DNA of 64,000 nucleotides from Amborella trichopoda (lineage: Eukaryota > Streptophyta > Magnoliopsida > Amborellales > Amborellaceae): contig NW_006496667.1 in the NCBI RefSeq assembly GCF_000471905.2, forward strand, positions 77,614 to 141,613, written 5' to 3'. The translations under genes and the position numbers were made by a program. This document shows, in pieces, positions 11,430-20,820 of the stretch (position 1 is its first letter; the number at the start of each line of letters is the position of its first letter). The notes under the pieces are model-generated. The model searched no databases. It saw only the letters and a program-made list of their open reading frames with translations, and was not told the origin of the DNA.

Positions 11430-13228
11430 AATGACTGGGATACGTGTCACCCAGCTCTGAAGAAGGCTGTTGACTGGGCCACCACTTGTTTACCCAGCTT
11501 TGAAGAAGAGATGTCGACTGGGCTCCGTGTTCACCCTGCACTAAAGAAGGATGTTGGCTGGGCTACGTGTTCACTCAGCTTTGAAGAAGAGATGTCAACT
11601 GAGCTACGTGTTCACCCAGCACTGAAGAAGGATGTTGACTGAGCTACGTGTTCACCTAGCACCAAATAAGAGTTGTATCACCCAGCATTGAAGAGGGCTG
11701 TTGACTGGGCTACGTGTTGACCCAACACTGAACAAGGATGTTGACTGAGTATGTGTTCACCCAGCACCAAAGAAGGGATGTCGACTGGGCTATGTGTTCA
11801 CCCAGTACTGAATAAGGGATGTCGACTGGGCTACATGTTCACCTGGCATTGAAGAAGGATGTTGACTGGATTACGTGTTGATCCAGCATCAAAGAAGGGA
11901 TGTTGATTGGGCTACGTGTTCACCAAGTACTAAAGAAGGGATGTCGACTGCACTAGGTATTCACCCAGGACTGAAGAAAGATGTTCATTGGGCTACGTGT
12001 TCACCCAGCACTGAAGAGGGAAGTTGATTGGGCTATGTGTTCACTCAGCACTGAAGAAGAGATGTCAACTGAGCTATGTGTTCACCCAGTACTTAAGAAG
12101 GGATGTCAACTGGGCTACGTGTTCACCCAGGACTAAAAACGATGTTGACTAGGTTACGTGTTCACCCAGCATCGAAGAGGGATGTTGACTGGGCTATATG
12201 TTCACCCAGCACTGAAGAAGAGATNNNNNNNNNNNNNNNNNNNNNNNNNNNNNNNNNNNNNNNNNNNNNNNNNNNNNNNNNNNNNNNNNNNNNNNNNNNN
12301 NNNNNNNNNNNNNNNNNNNNNNNNNNNNNNNNNNNNNNNNNNNNNNNNNNNNNNNNNNNNNNNNNNNNNNNNNNNNNNNNNNNNNNNNNNNNNNNNNNNN
12401 NNNNNNNNNNNNNNNNNNNNNNNNNNNNNNNNNNNNNNNNNNNNNNNNNNNNNNNNNNNNNNNNNNNNNNNNNNNNNNNNNNNNNNNNNNNNNNNNNNNN
12501 NNNNNNNNNNNNNNNNNNNNNNNNNNNNNNNNNNNNNNNNNNNNNNNNNNNNNNNNNNNNNNNNNNNNNNNNNNNNNNNNNNNNNNNNNNNNNNNNNNNN
12601 NNNNNNNNNNNNNNNNNNNNNNNNNNNNNNNNNNNNNNNNNNNNNNNNNNNNNNNNNNNNNNNNNNNNNNNNNNNNNNNNNNNNNNNNNNNNNNNNNNNN
12701 NNNNNNNNNNNNNNNNNNNNNNNNNNNNNNNNNNNNNNNNNNNNNNNNNNNNNNNNNNNNNNNNNNNNNNNNNNNNNNNNNNNAGGGATGTTGACTGGGC
12801 TATATGTTCACCCAGCACTGAAGAAGAGATGTCGACTGGGCTATGTGTTCACCCAGCACTGAAGGAAGATGTTGATTGGGCTACATGTTCATTCAGCACT
12901 GAAGAAGGATGTTGACTAGGCTACATGTTCACCAAGCACTGAAGAAGGATGTTGACTGGGCTATGTGTTCACCCAGCACTGAAGAAGGATGTTGATTGGG
13001 CTACGTGTTCACCTAGGACTGAAGAAGGATGTTGACTGGGCTATGTATTCACCCAGCACTGAAGAAGGATGTTGACTGGGCTACGTGTTCACCCAACACC
13101 GAAGAGGGATGTTGACTGGGCTACGTGTTCACCCAAGACTGAAGAAGGATGTTGATTGGGTTATATGTTCACCAAGCACTAAAGAGGGATGTTGACTGAG
13201 CTACGTGTTCACCCAGCATTGAAGAAGG
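11430..13228. repeat. 40-bp minisatellite array
   Basis: The unit has a period of 40 bp (41 when an extra G is present) and reads roughly GATGTTGACTGGGCTACGTG followed by TTCACCCAGCACTGAAGAAG. About 20 copies are seen before the N gap and about 11 after it. Copies vary by point changes and small indels, more at the left edge. Open frames across it only reflect the repeat. Confidence 0.93.
12225..12783. other. Assembly gap (559 N)
   Basis: This is a run of N inside the 40-bp minisatellite. Repeat sequence on both sides is nearly identical (GACTGGGCTATATGTTCACC), so the true copy number is unknown and open frames crossing it have no meaning. Confidence 0.99.
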
Positions 13229-13690
13229 GAGAAAGAGACGAAGGAGGAAAAAAGAGAGAGATAGATGAAGATATAGAAAGGAGAGAGAAAGAGAGAGAAA
13301 GGGAGGCATGCACGGTGTTGCCACTACCATGCATGTCAGAAGAGAGAAGAAGAGAAAGAGGGGCATGCGCGGCGCTGCCACTGCAATGCATAACAGAGAA
13401 AGAGAGACATGCACGACGCTGCCACTGCCATGCATGTCAAGAGAAAAGAAGAGGAGAAAAAGAGAGGCATGCACAGTGCTGCCACTATTGTGCACGTTAA
13501 GAGAGAAAAGAAGAGAAGAAGAGAGAGAAAGAAAAAAAGAGAGGCATGCACGACACTGCCACTGTCGTGCATGTTAAGAGAGAGAAGAGAAAGAGAGGCA
13601 GGAAAAAAAAAGAGATAGAGAAAGGAAGAAATAGGGGAGGAAAGTGAAAGATAGAAGAGAGAAAAGGAGAGAGAGAAAGGAGGATGTTAA
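13229..13690. repeat. Purine-rich block with hairpin units, next to the minisatellite
   Basis: GAGAAAGA-type DNA is broken by five hairpin-forming units (13306, 13362, 13408, 13467, 13544). The last has arms ATGCACGACA and TGTCGTGCAT. The units are the same as those inside the LTR at 9330-9800, although this block is not in a recognisable LTR. It may have been copied from the LTR or the LTR from it. Confidence 0.8.
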
Positions 13691-14608
13691 GGGATGCTTT
13701 TTAAGTTCACTCACCCTGTTGGACGATATTTTTTATGATGAAGGATGCTTTTAAAGTCTGCTCACCCTATTGGATGATAATTGTGATGTTGAAGGCTCTT
13801 CTTTTCTGGTCCCGACATCAGGCGATTCTAGTATCAGGATTTTTCTTTTGGAGTGCTGGCTGAAGCCGCTTACGGAGGCGAGCATTGCATCAACCTGCTC
13901 TCTTGGTCCAAGCGCCCTTTGCGAGTTTGCACTTGGACTTGGGAAGTGGCACCGTAGAGATGGTTTTCGCCAATCCCCTTTTTATTTGGGGCTTTTTTAC
14001 TTATGACTTTGTGGCCACGCCCATCCTTTTCTTTTCCATTTTTACTCACAGTGCCCTTTCAGGTTCTCACCGTGCCAGGGTTTTTATTTATAGAACTCTT
14101 TTACTCATGATTTCGTGACCATGCCCGTCCGTCATTTTTATTCATGGCGTTCCCTTGTTCAGGTATACACCATATTCATTATTCTTTTTTTTTTGTTGTG
14201 AAGGCATGTTTAGGGCCATGACTTTGGGACCTGTGCAAAGACTTTTAATGTTATGCAGCTAGGATGTGTACTATAATTTATGGTCATACAGCTGAACAGT
14301 GGTGGTGATGGATGACAGTCTGCAGAGGCCATGAAGTGAGTATGGTGTTGGTATGGAGGATGTATAGTGGTGACCCACTAGCTGACGGCGAGTGTGGAGG
14401 GCGGGATGGCTCGCCGTTTGTGAGCGTGGGTAAGACTCACTGGGAAATGAGGAATGGTAATGAAGTGAATGGATTCACTAAGGAGTTGATGAAGGTGGTA
14501 TACGCAAAAGGTGTTGTGCACGTATGTGGAGGCGTATTTAAAGTCTTGCCTCCGGGATTGGTGTGAACCAGTTTAATGTCATGCGGATAGGACGTGCACT
14601 ACAGCTTT

Positions 14609-15011
14609 TGCAAGGACCACAATTTTCTCCCAGTTCAGAGATGCGCACGACGAGGAAGGGTGAAACAGAAGCTTAGCGCTATTTGAAGCATCGTTGCGCG
14701 TGTATAAAATCTTAGCGTCGTTTGTGATGAAGAAGCTGAGAGGGAGAGAGAAGATGCATCGCTGCACGTGAAAAGTCAACACCGTGCATGAAGATAGGGA
14801 GGAGCATCATCGTGTGTATAATGAGCATCGCTGTCTGTGGAAGAGGCCTAACGCCGACTGTGAAGGAAGAGAAGGAAAGACATCATTGTGAGTGAAAATT
14901 AAAGCATCGCCGCCCGTGTAGGTGGCTATTGCTGCCTGTGGAGGCAACAATTGAGCAACGCCATGCATGAGCTGGGGGTAGCACCGTGAGTGTCTCGGTC
15001 AAGCGTACAGT
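14609..15011 (+). repeat. Tekay-like LTR fragment (U3 start)
   Basis: It starts TGCAAGGACCACAATTTTCT, matching the Tekay LTR starts at 49930 (plus) and 6587 (minus). It runs to CAAGCGTACAGT, where Tat element C begins; N2 shows the uninterrupted form near 50320 (CAAATCGTACAGTTGTC). Short units of the type GCATCGC-TGCNTGTG repeat through it, as in the other Tekay U3 copies. Confidence 0.7.
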
Positions 15012-16700
15012 TGTTGGAAGATATTCTTCATCATCATGAGGCTCCCTATCAATAAAAGCCTAGCAAATAGTTGAAATTTTGACAGTCCCAGAATGGCCCC
15101 ATAACTGGTCAAGATCTTCATGAAGACTCTCAAAAGTCTCCTGCCAAGTTTCATCTCATTTCGACATGTCTAAGGCAGTACAGACTGAGAAACAGTTTTG
15201 GCAGAATCAGCCTCTAGCACCCTAAAACGGACCCTATAACTAGAACTATATTTTCGGTGTCTCAATTTTCTATGGGACCACCGCCATTAGATCTGACATG
15301 GTTGAAAACCCCCAGGGACAAATTTTGGAGAGAGAGAGTAAGGAGAGAGAAACTTTTGGATCGGTACCCCTAGGCTCAAGGTAAATTTCCTCTCTCTTCT
15401 TTTCTTTCTTCTTCTTCTTCGTCTGAGCCTCCCTCAAAAGCCATGCGCGGTAGTGGCAGTGCTATGCATGCCTCTTACTTTTCCTTTTCTCCCTCCTGTG
15501 GGTTCATAGGTCGTGCATAGAGATGGCAGCGCCACTCCTTTCTCTCTCATGTTTGTGCGTCTCTATCCCTCAACAAGATTTGCAGACGACATTGCTCATC
15601 ATCATTCACAGATGTATCCTCGACGCCTCGAGCGAGGAATGTGGCTAACGAAGCTTATTGCCGTCCGCAGGGGCTTCACCCTATCATGTGACTATTACAG
15701 GTGGCGATGTTCATCACCGTCCTCGAAGGGTCACGACAATACCCATCACCGTCTGCAAGCTTCTCTTTTGCACTCGGTGCCTGTCACCGTATGCAGGCTT
15801 TGCCAACAACGATGCTTATTGCCATCCACGAGTTTCTCTCGTGTTCCACGTCTAGCGTCGTGTGTCTCAAGGGGAGCTATCGTCGTGAGCCTCACTAGAA
15901 GCCATCATAGCCTGCATGGGACATAGTGTCTTCTCATGATGCCAACGGTGATGCCCATCGTCTAGGTTCTTCCTCTCTCCGCCATCTCACTCTCTTTCTC
16001 TTTGTTCCATGTTCTTCTCTCCATTCTTTTCTCTTCTCACTGGACTGAGGGTAGACTTAACATAGCACTGCCATAGCGGTCTAGCTGTCGAGTAGTATTG
16101 CCGTCGTGCTGGTCTTGAGTACCATGTCTATCTTGCTACCACATCAGATTGGGATAGTCCTATCAGCATCGGTTTCGAGTAGTATTGCCGTCGCGCTGGT
16201 CTTGACTACCGTGACCGTCTTGCTACCACTCCGAGTTGGTAACTTTCCAACTGTCATGCTAGTCTCGCCCCTTCATCACGTTCTCTTCTCTTTTCTATCT
16301 TTATTTGAACCTTCCACTTCATCACTCTCTCAAATGAAGGTACATTGTCCTAAGACAAGGGTGGGTCCCTTTGGCCCACTTGTTTTGCAAATTAACCATA
16401 GTAGTGTTGTGCAGAAAACAAGGAGATTGCAGGTCAAGGGGAGGCAACTCCGAACCAGCTAAAGCAGCTGGGGGGCTATCCGTCGTGATCTAAGTGGGTG
16501 CCCACATGAGCCAGCCCGAGTAAGTTACGGACCCAAGTGAGGTTGGTCCCCACCTCACATTCAAAATTCCTCTCTCACTAGTTGGATTCTTGCCCTTGTT
16601 CTTGAACGAGGTTCCCGAGAGAGCGATCTCAAGTCCCGAGTTTTTTGAACCCGAGACACGTGTCACCTAATCACCTAAATCTGGGGAGACGAGATCGAGG
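15012..16700 (+). repeat. 5' LTR of Tat element C (U3 middle deleted)
   Basis: It starts TGTTGGAAGATATTC, a variant of the Tat start also seen at 48254 (minus). U3 jumps at about 15330 from GGGACAAATTTTGG into a GAGAGAG tract, skipping the TATA region present in other copies. It then has the purine/hairpin part (15340-15480) and the conserved segment with GTCTTGCTACCA, ending GAGATCGAGGCCTATAGG. The final TAACCA is lost. Confidence 0.72.
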
Positions 16701-16759
16701 CCTATAGGAGAAATTTTGACGCTTTCTTTCTCTCTTTCTCTCTTGCTCAATCTGTTTCT

Positions 16760-17000
16760 CATAATGAAGCAGAATATCAAGCCTCTATAATCAGACTTGA
16801 GATAGCTTTTGATCTCGACTTGGAGCATCTCAAGATCTACGACGACTTCGAGTTGGTTATCCGATAGCTCAAAGGGATTTATGATGTAAGAAAAGACACC
16901 CTCAAGCCTTATCACGATACTGCAAAACCATATATCGCCCAATTTGGGTGGTGGAATGGAGACACATCTAGCTAAGAATTGAAGTCCATGCGGATGACGA
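16760..17000 (+). pseudogene. Archaeal-type RNase H remnant of element C
   Basis: Translation shows AEYQASIIRLEIAFDLDLEHL and IYDVRKDTLKPYHDTAKPYIAQF-like blocks that align with the second RNase H of element A (27196-27450, minus). This duplicate RNase H between RT/RNase H and integrase is a hallmark of the Tat lineage. The N-terminal catalytic part is missing because the 5' LTR joins in the middle of the domain, and a stop follows DDFELVIR. Confidence 0.7.
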
Positions 17001-17129
17001 GAGAAATATCTTCTCTGAGTGTCCTCCTTATCCATTTGGAGCACTTCTAGCATACAAAGAAGTAATCTAGACCGAATAAGAAATAACATAGAGTCATGGA
17101 GCTAAGGGTCGAAATCAAGAACCACAATT

Positions 17130-18453
17130 CTTTGACCCAATATGCATAGAAATTGAGCACGTCAAATATTGGAGAGACCCCATCGCTAGCTTCCTAAAAC
17201 AGGGCAGGATCTCAGAAGATCGTGCTGATCATAATAGTATATGTCGAATGTCCACCAAGTATACCATCCTTGAAGGTGATGTTCTCTTTAGATGGTCATT
17301 TGACCGAATTTTTCTCAGATGTGTCGAGATCCAAGAGGCAAATAAGGTATTAGAAGAAGTCCACTCAGGCATTTGTGAGCAGCACCAGTCCGGTCTTAAG
17401 CTCTATGAATGAATACGCAGGCTAGGATACTATTGGCCTTCTATGATCGTTGATTCCTTATGATCGTTGATTCCTTATGATCGTTGATTCCTTGAGCTAC
17501 ACTAAAAAATGCCAGGTATGCCAAATCACTCCATCCTGGTTCACCAACATTCAGAGCCCTTACACCATACGGTTGCTTCATGGCCCTTATCATAATGGGG
17601 TATGGATATCGTGGGGCCCATTGACCCCCCTTCCTCAATAGGCCATATTTTCATCCTAGCTGCAACAGATTATTTCTCTATGTGGGCTGAAGTCGTCCCC
17701 CTTAAGCAAGTTCCTGGGACAACGATGGCCTACTTTGTTCGACATCATATTATATACCGCTTCGGAGTGCCCGACCAGGTCATATCTAACAATGGCCCTC
17801 AATTTAGGAGTCATCACATTGATCGCTTAGTTAACCAGTTCAGTTTCAAATGGAGGTACTCAAACATGTACCACCCTCGGGCGATGGATTAGCTAAGGCT
17901 TTCAATAAGACTCTATGCAATGTCCTAAGAAATTCAGTATAAAAACAAGGAAGAACTGGCATGAGAAGCTTCCCGAAGAATAGTGGGCTTATCGCACTAC
18001 TATATGAAATACTACTAATTCCACTCTTTATTCTCTGGTATATGAGGGTGAAGCAGTTTTACCTCTCAAATACAAATCCCTTCATTGCGAGTATCTATTC
18101 ACCAGGGAATAACAGAAGATGAGAGAGTCAAGCTCCGGTATCAAGAATTGGAAGCACTCGATGGAAAGAAACTACAGGCTCAGTACAACAATGAACTCAA
18201 CCAAGGGAGAATGAAGGGGGCTTTTGATAAGTTTGTCAAGATCCGCTCATTCACCCGTGGTGATTTATTCTTAGCCGTCAAGAGGCCTATTGTTGTGCAT
18301 GGCCGGCATAAAGGGAAGTTTGAGCCTAAGTGGGAATGTCCTTATATAGTAAATATGGTCTCGCCTAACGGAGCCTACAAACTAAAACATCCTGGTGGAG
18401 AAGAGGCAATGCCCCCTATCAATGGGCGATACGTAAAGAACTACTATCTGTGA
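17130..18453 (+). pseudogene. Integrase of Tat element C
   Basis: Integrase inserts the DNA copy into the host genome. The zinc finger region (VHSGICEQHQSG, then KCQVCQ) lies at about 17355-17525 and contains a 17-bp triplication. The DDE core (17602-17892) has MDIVGPIDPPS with the first Asp and GVPDQVISNNGPQF, where the second catalytic Asp (usually DNG) is Asn. A stop follows HPRAMD. The C-terminal domain (18085-18453) reads GDLFLAVKRPIVV and KFEPKWECPYIV to the stop at 18453. It is dead by these changes. Confidence 0.87.
17443..17496 (+). repeat. 17-bp triplication inside integrase
   Basis: The segment ATGATCGTTGATTCCTT is present three times in tandem between the integrase zinc finger His and Cys pairs. 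This looks like replication slippage, and it adds to the loss of function. Confidence 0.85.
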
Positions 18454-18484
18454 TGTGTATTCAAGCAAGATAGTCCAAACAAAA

Positions 18485-18511
18485 TGCTAACGTTTTTCTT
18501 TTATATTGCAG
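18485..18511 (+). promoter_or_regulatory. 3' splice-site-like signal after integrase stop
   Basis: Some 30 bases after the integrase stop the sequence TGCTAAC is followed by a T-rich run and ATATTGCAG, a good plant branch point, polypyrimidine tract and acceptor. Element A has the counterpart on the minus strand (TTTTTATTGCAG at about 25553-25565). A spliced subgenomic RNA is possible but not shown. Confidence 0.4.
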
Positions 18512-18833
18512 TAAAAATGAGTTACAAGTTACAAGAACCCATTATTAGGGAGGTTACAAGTCTCTTGCATCTGAGGATAAGAGGACGGCTACAAACCAAA
18601 ACTTTTGCTTTTTCTCTTGCATTTGAGAGTAAGAGGACAGTTACAGGCAAAACATATTCCTGTCCCATGACGAAGAAGCAAACCCACAAAAGGAAGGACC
18701 TCCTCATGAAGAAGAAGTGAAACCACTTGGAGAGTGAGCTTTAATTCGTCTGACGAGTAAGAGGATGGTTACAGGCCAAAAGACAAAGTAGAGCCACTCC
18801 AAGAAGTTAGCCTCAGTCCATCCGACGTGTATG
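18512..18833 (+). repeat. Short tandem units 3' of integrase
   Basis: Three degenerate copies of a unit containing GAGTAAGAGGACGGTTACAGGC lie about 65-110 bp apart, followed at 18815-18920 by three copies of a roughly 35-bp unit with GACGTGTATGTCAAACATAC, which contains the palindrome GTATG/CATAC. The same two unit types occur in element A (25085-25500, reversed). Confidence 0.65.
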
Positions 18834-19211
18834 TCAAACATACAAGCCAGATACCTCATCTGACGTGTATGTTAAACATATGACATAGGATCCATTCGAC
18901 GTGTATATCAAACATACAAGAGGGGCTGCCCTGGCAAGAAGCTGGCCTATGATGAAAAGCATGCCCAATTCACAGTGGATGCCCTTCCACAGAACAACAT
19001 CGACCTCATTGTTATTCTGGAGGATTTGGCTTCCAACAGGTACCACAAGCCACGCCCCATCCTTCGCCACTTTTTCTCGGCCCATGGACATCACCATATG
19101 TAGCTCATCGTCAAGCGCCGTGAATCCGACACGTGACTTACCGACATATGTGAGTGTCAGTCTTTGCATCATGATAAGCCACACATCTTGATCAACCCCA
19201 ATTGAAGCCAA
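18834..19211 (-). CDS. Antisense ORF aORF1 of Tat element C (unknown function)
   Basis: This 125-codon ORF lies opposite to gag-pol, between integrase and the 3' LTR. I do not recognise the family. Its core (FTALDDELHMV, then GREKVAKDGAWLVVPVGSQI and VVLWKGIHCELGML) aligns over about 80 residues with the ORF at 24766-25104 of element A, which is also antisense to its own element. The match is at the protein level with many codon changes, which argues for past selection. The tail runs into tandem DNA repeats (VCLIYTS units). Upstream on the same strand are GCCGGT repeats and a leader like those of the PMD cassettes. Antisense extra ORFs are known in Tat elements such as Grande. Confidence 0.6.
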   Translation of the reverse strand: MASIGVDQDVWLIMMQRLTLTYVGKSRVGFTALDDELHMVMSMGREKVAKDGAWLVVPVGSQILQNNNEVDVVLWKGIHCELGMLFIIGQLLARAAPLVCLIYTSNGSYVICLTYTSDEVSGLYV

Positions 19212-20090
19212 CGCCGGTTGGGTCCTCTAAAGGCCAGCACCGGTTGCGTGCCTAAGCCCTAGCGCCAGCTGTTTTGCTTGAGGTTCGGTGCCGGTTGTAT
19301 CAGCACTCCTAATCATCGAGGCTTATTACCTTAGCGCCAGGTGGACTTCTGTTAGCGCCGACCCTGTCGCGACTGTTTGCCTCCCGAGACTCCTCATTTT
19401 TGCACCTCCTTAAATGGTCACAGGATTTCCAAGGATGACGGTTCACCTCTAGCATCGGTACACCTTTTTCATGATGATTCACCTCCAGCGACCATACGCC
19501 TTCCCCATGATGTTTCACCTCCCATGGCCATTCGTCTTCTACCGGAATTGATCCCACACGGTCAAAAACTCACTGGAAAAACTTCCCACCTATCGTTTTA
19601 GCCTGGACTTCACCAGAATCACACTAGAAGGGTTTTACAGACTGCCCTTGAGTCACCGAAAACCTCTACTACACCACGAAAGTGTTGAAAAACTTCCACA
19701 ATTGCCAGGAAACCCCTTAAAAAATCCTTGAAAAGCCATCAAGACATGCGAAACTACTCACTGATGTGTTTCCCGCCTCTTCCCGAAAGAAAAAACGATA
19801 GCCGGAGCCTCCACTACTTCCCAAAAAGATTATCGAAAAGTTCTCCTTTCCCTACTACTGTCTCCGCAAACTCACCGAATCCTTAGCGAGGTTTGTTCAA
19901 CAAAGGTCTTCTAAGTAGGATTGAATGGAAGCCTGCTGTCTGTCGAAGAACCTTCCCTGTAGAGACTGTTGCTGAAATCCCACTGCTCGCTGGAAACTTC
20001 AACCGAGCACTCTCTCCTCGCGGTTAAAGAAAACTTGCTTAAGTTTTACCCTTGGTGATAAACTAGACTGCCCTCGAATGTCCCTCACAA
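19212..20090 (-). promoter_or_regulatory. Leader and degenerate promoter of the antisense cassette in C
   Basis: Read on the minus strand, this is the sequence between cassette promoter (about 20085) and aORF1. It is clearly related to the leader of the PMD cassette at 32460-33190 (shared TTCCCGAAAGAAAAA, CACTCTCTCCTC and AACTTGCTTAAGTTTT segments). The TATA box seen in the relatives is lost here. GCCGGT-type units fill 19200-19330 just upstream of the ORF. Confidence 0.6.
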
Positions 20091-20520
20091 ATTGGTAAGT
20101 CCAGTTGAATCCAAGGGAAGCCAAGCGACAACAAGCCGGGTCGAGCTTTACACTAGGTCTCAGGTAACTCTCATCAATCCATCGTCAGGGCCTGTTGACG
20201 CAACACCTGGTGGATTTCCAAAACAACCCTCATGCCGGTTGACTTATCGCCAGGTGTATTTCCAAAGACAATCTTAGCGCCAGTTGACTTAGCGTGGGGT
20301 GTGTTTCCAAATACGATCCTAGCCCCGGTTGACTTAACGACGATTGTGTTTTCAAATAAAACCTTAGAGCCAGTTGACTTAATGTTGAGTATGTCTCCAA
20401 AATTACCCCAACATGGGTTAACTCAATGTCGGTTGCCTTTAGATAATACTACGGGACGTCACAACACCAGCTGAACAGCGCCGGTTGTGTTTTTAGAACT
20501 CAGCGCCGGTTGAATATTCG
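20091..20520. repeat. GCCGGTTG minisatellite upstream of the cassette promoter
   Basis: There are about eight degenerate units of roughly 45 bp with the core AGCGCCGGTTGACTTAGCG followed by a GTGTGTTTCCAAATAC segment. The same array flanks the cassette promoter at 33290-33720, and shorter forms occur at 24620-24790, 32160-32450, 60180-60480 and 61190-61540. Confidence 0.82.
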
Positions 20521-20539
20521 TAATAAACCATCATCGCTA

Positions 20540-20820
20540 CTCGTGTCGACGATCATATTTCAAGCAATGTATGCCCTACCACTATCCTTAGTGGAGTTGT
20601 GTACCCAAGCCAGGACATGTCATCCCTAATGGACTTGCACCCGGGCCGTTGCACCTAAATTGTTACTTCCCCAATGGAGTCAGGAGTTGTCCCTTGTCTA
20701 GCACTAGGAGTCACACCCTCACTGTGGCTCATCATCCCCAGTGAAGTTGGGTCATTCTTACCTCCCCAATACCCTATGGTTCAACTTCACACGATGCTAC
20801 CCTATCCCGAGGGAGTCGGT
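20540..20820 (-). repeat. Array of primer-site-like motifs (antisense) next to the 3' LTR
   Basis: On the minus strand, motifs such as TGACTCCATTGGGGA (20668-20682) and AACTTCACTGGGGA (20735-20748) recur every 40-60 bp. They resemble the core GACTCCACTGGGGA of the Tat primer-binding site at 23351. Equivalent arrays lie in elements G (33760-34000), B (36600-36970) and E (59810-60125). Confidence 0.65.

Larger units (their letters stand above)
11113..14608 (-). mobile_element. 3' non-coding region of Tat element F
   Basis: The region directly follows the LTR start at 11112. Its first 240 bases (AGGACAACATTCAGAAAATTT and on) and its part 13700-14600 are clearly related to 57356-57590 and 58300-59050 of element E. 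It therefore represents the stretch between antisense cassette and 3' LTR of a minus-strand Tat element. The middle is filled by a 40-bp minisatellite and a purine/hairpin block. No gene is visible. It is cut at 14609 by a Tekay LTR fragment. Confidence 0.6.

Noticed and set aside
12103-12915. Open frames of 218-270 codons across the N gap
   Set aside because: They consist of minisatellite and unknown bases.
11430-13228. Possible CRISPR array (regular 40-bp units)
   Set aside because: Units are directly adjacent with no distinct spacers, and the surroundings are plant retrotransposons.
15513-15926. 137-codon ORF on the plus strand
   Set aside because: Part of the R/U5 region of a Tat LTR; three frames are open at once and none is kept in other LTRs.
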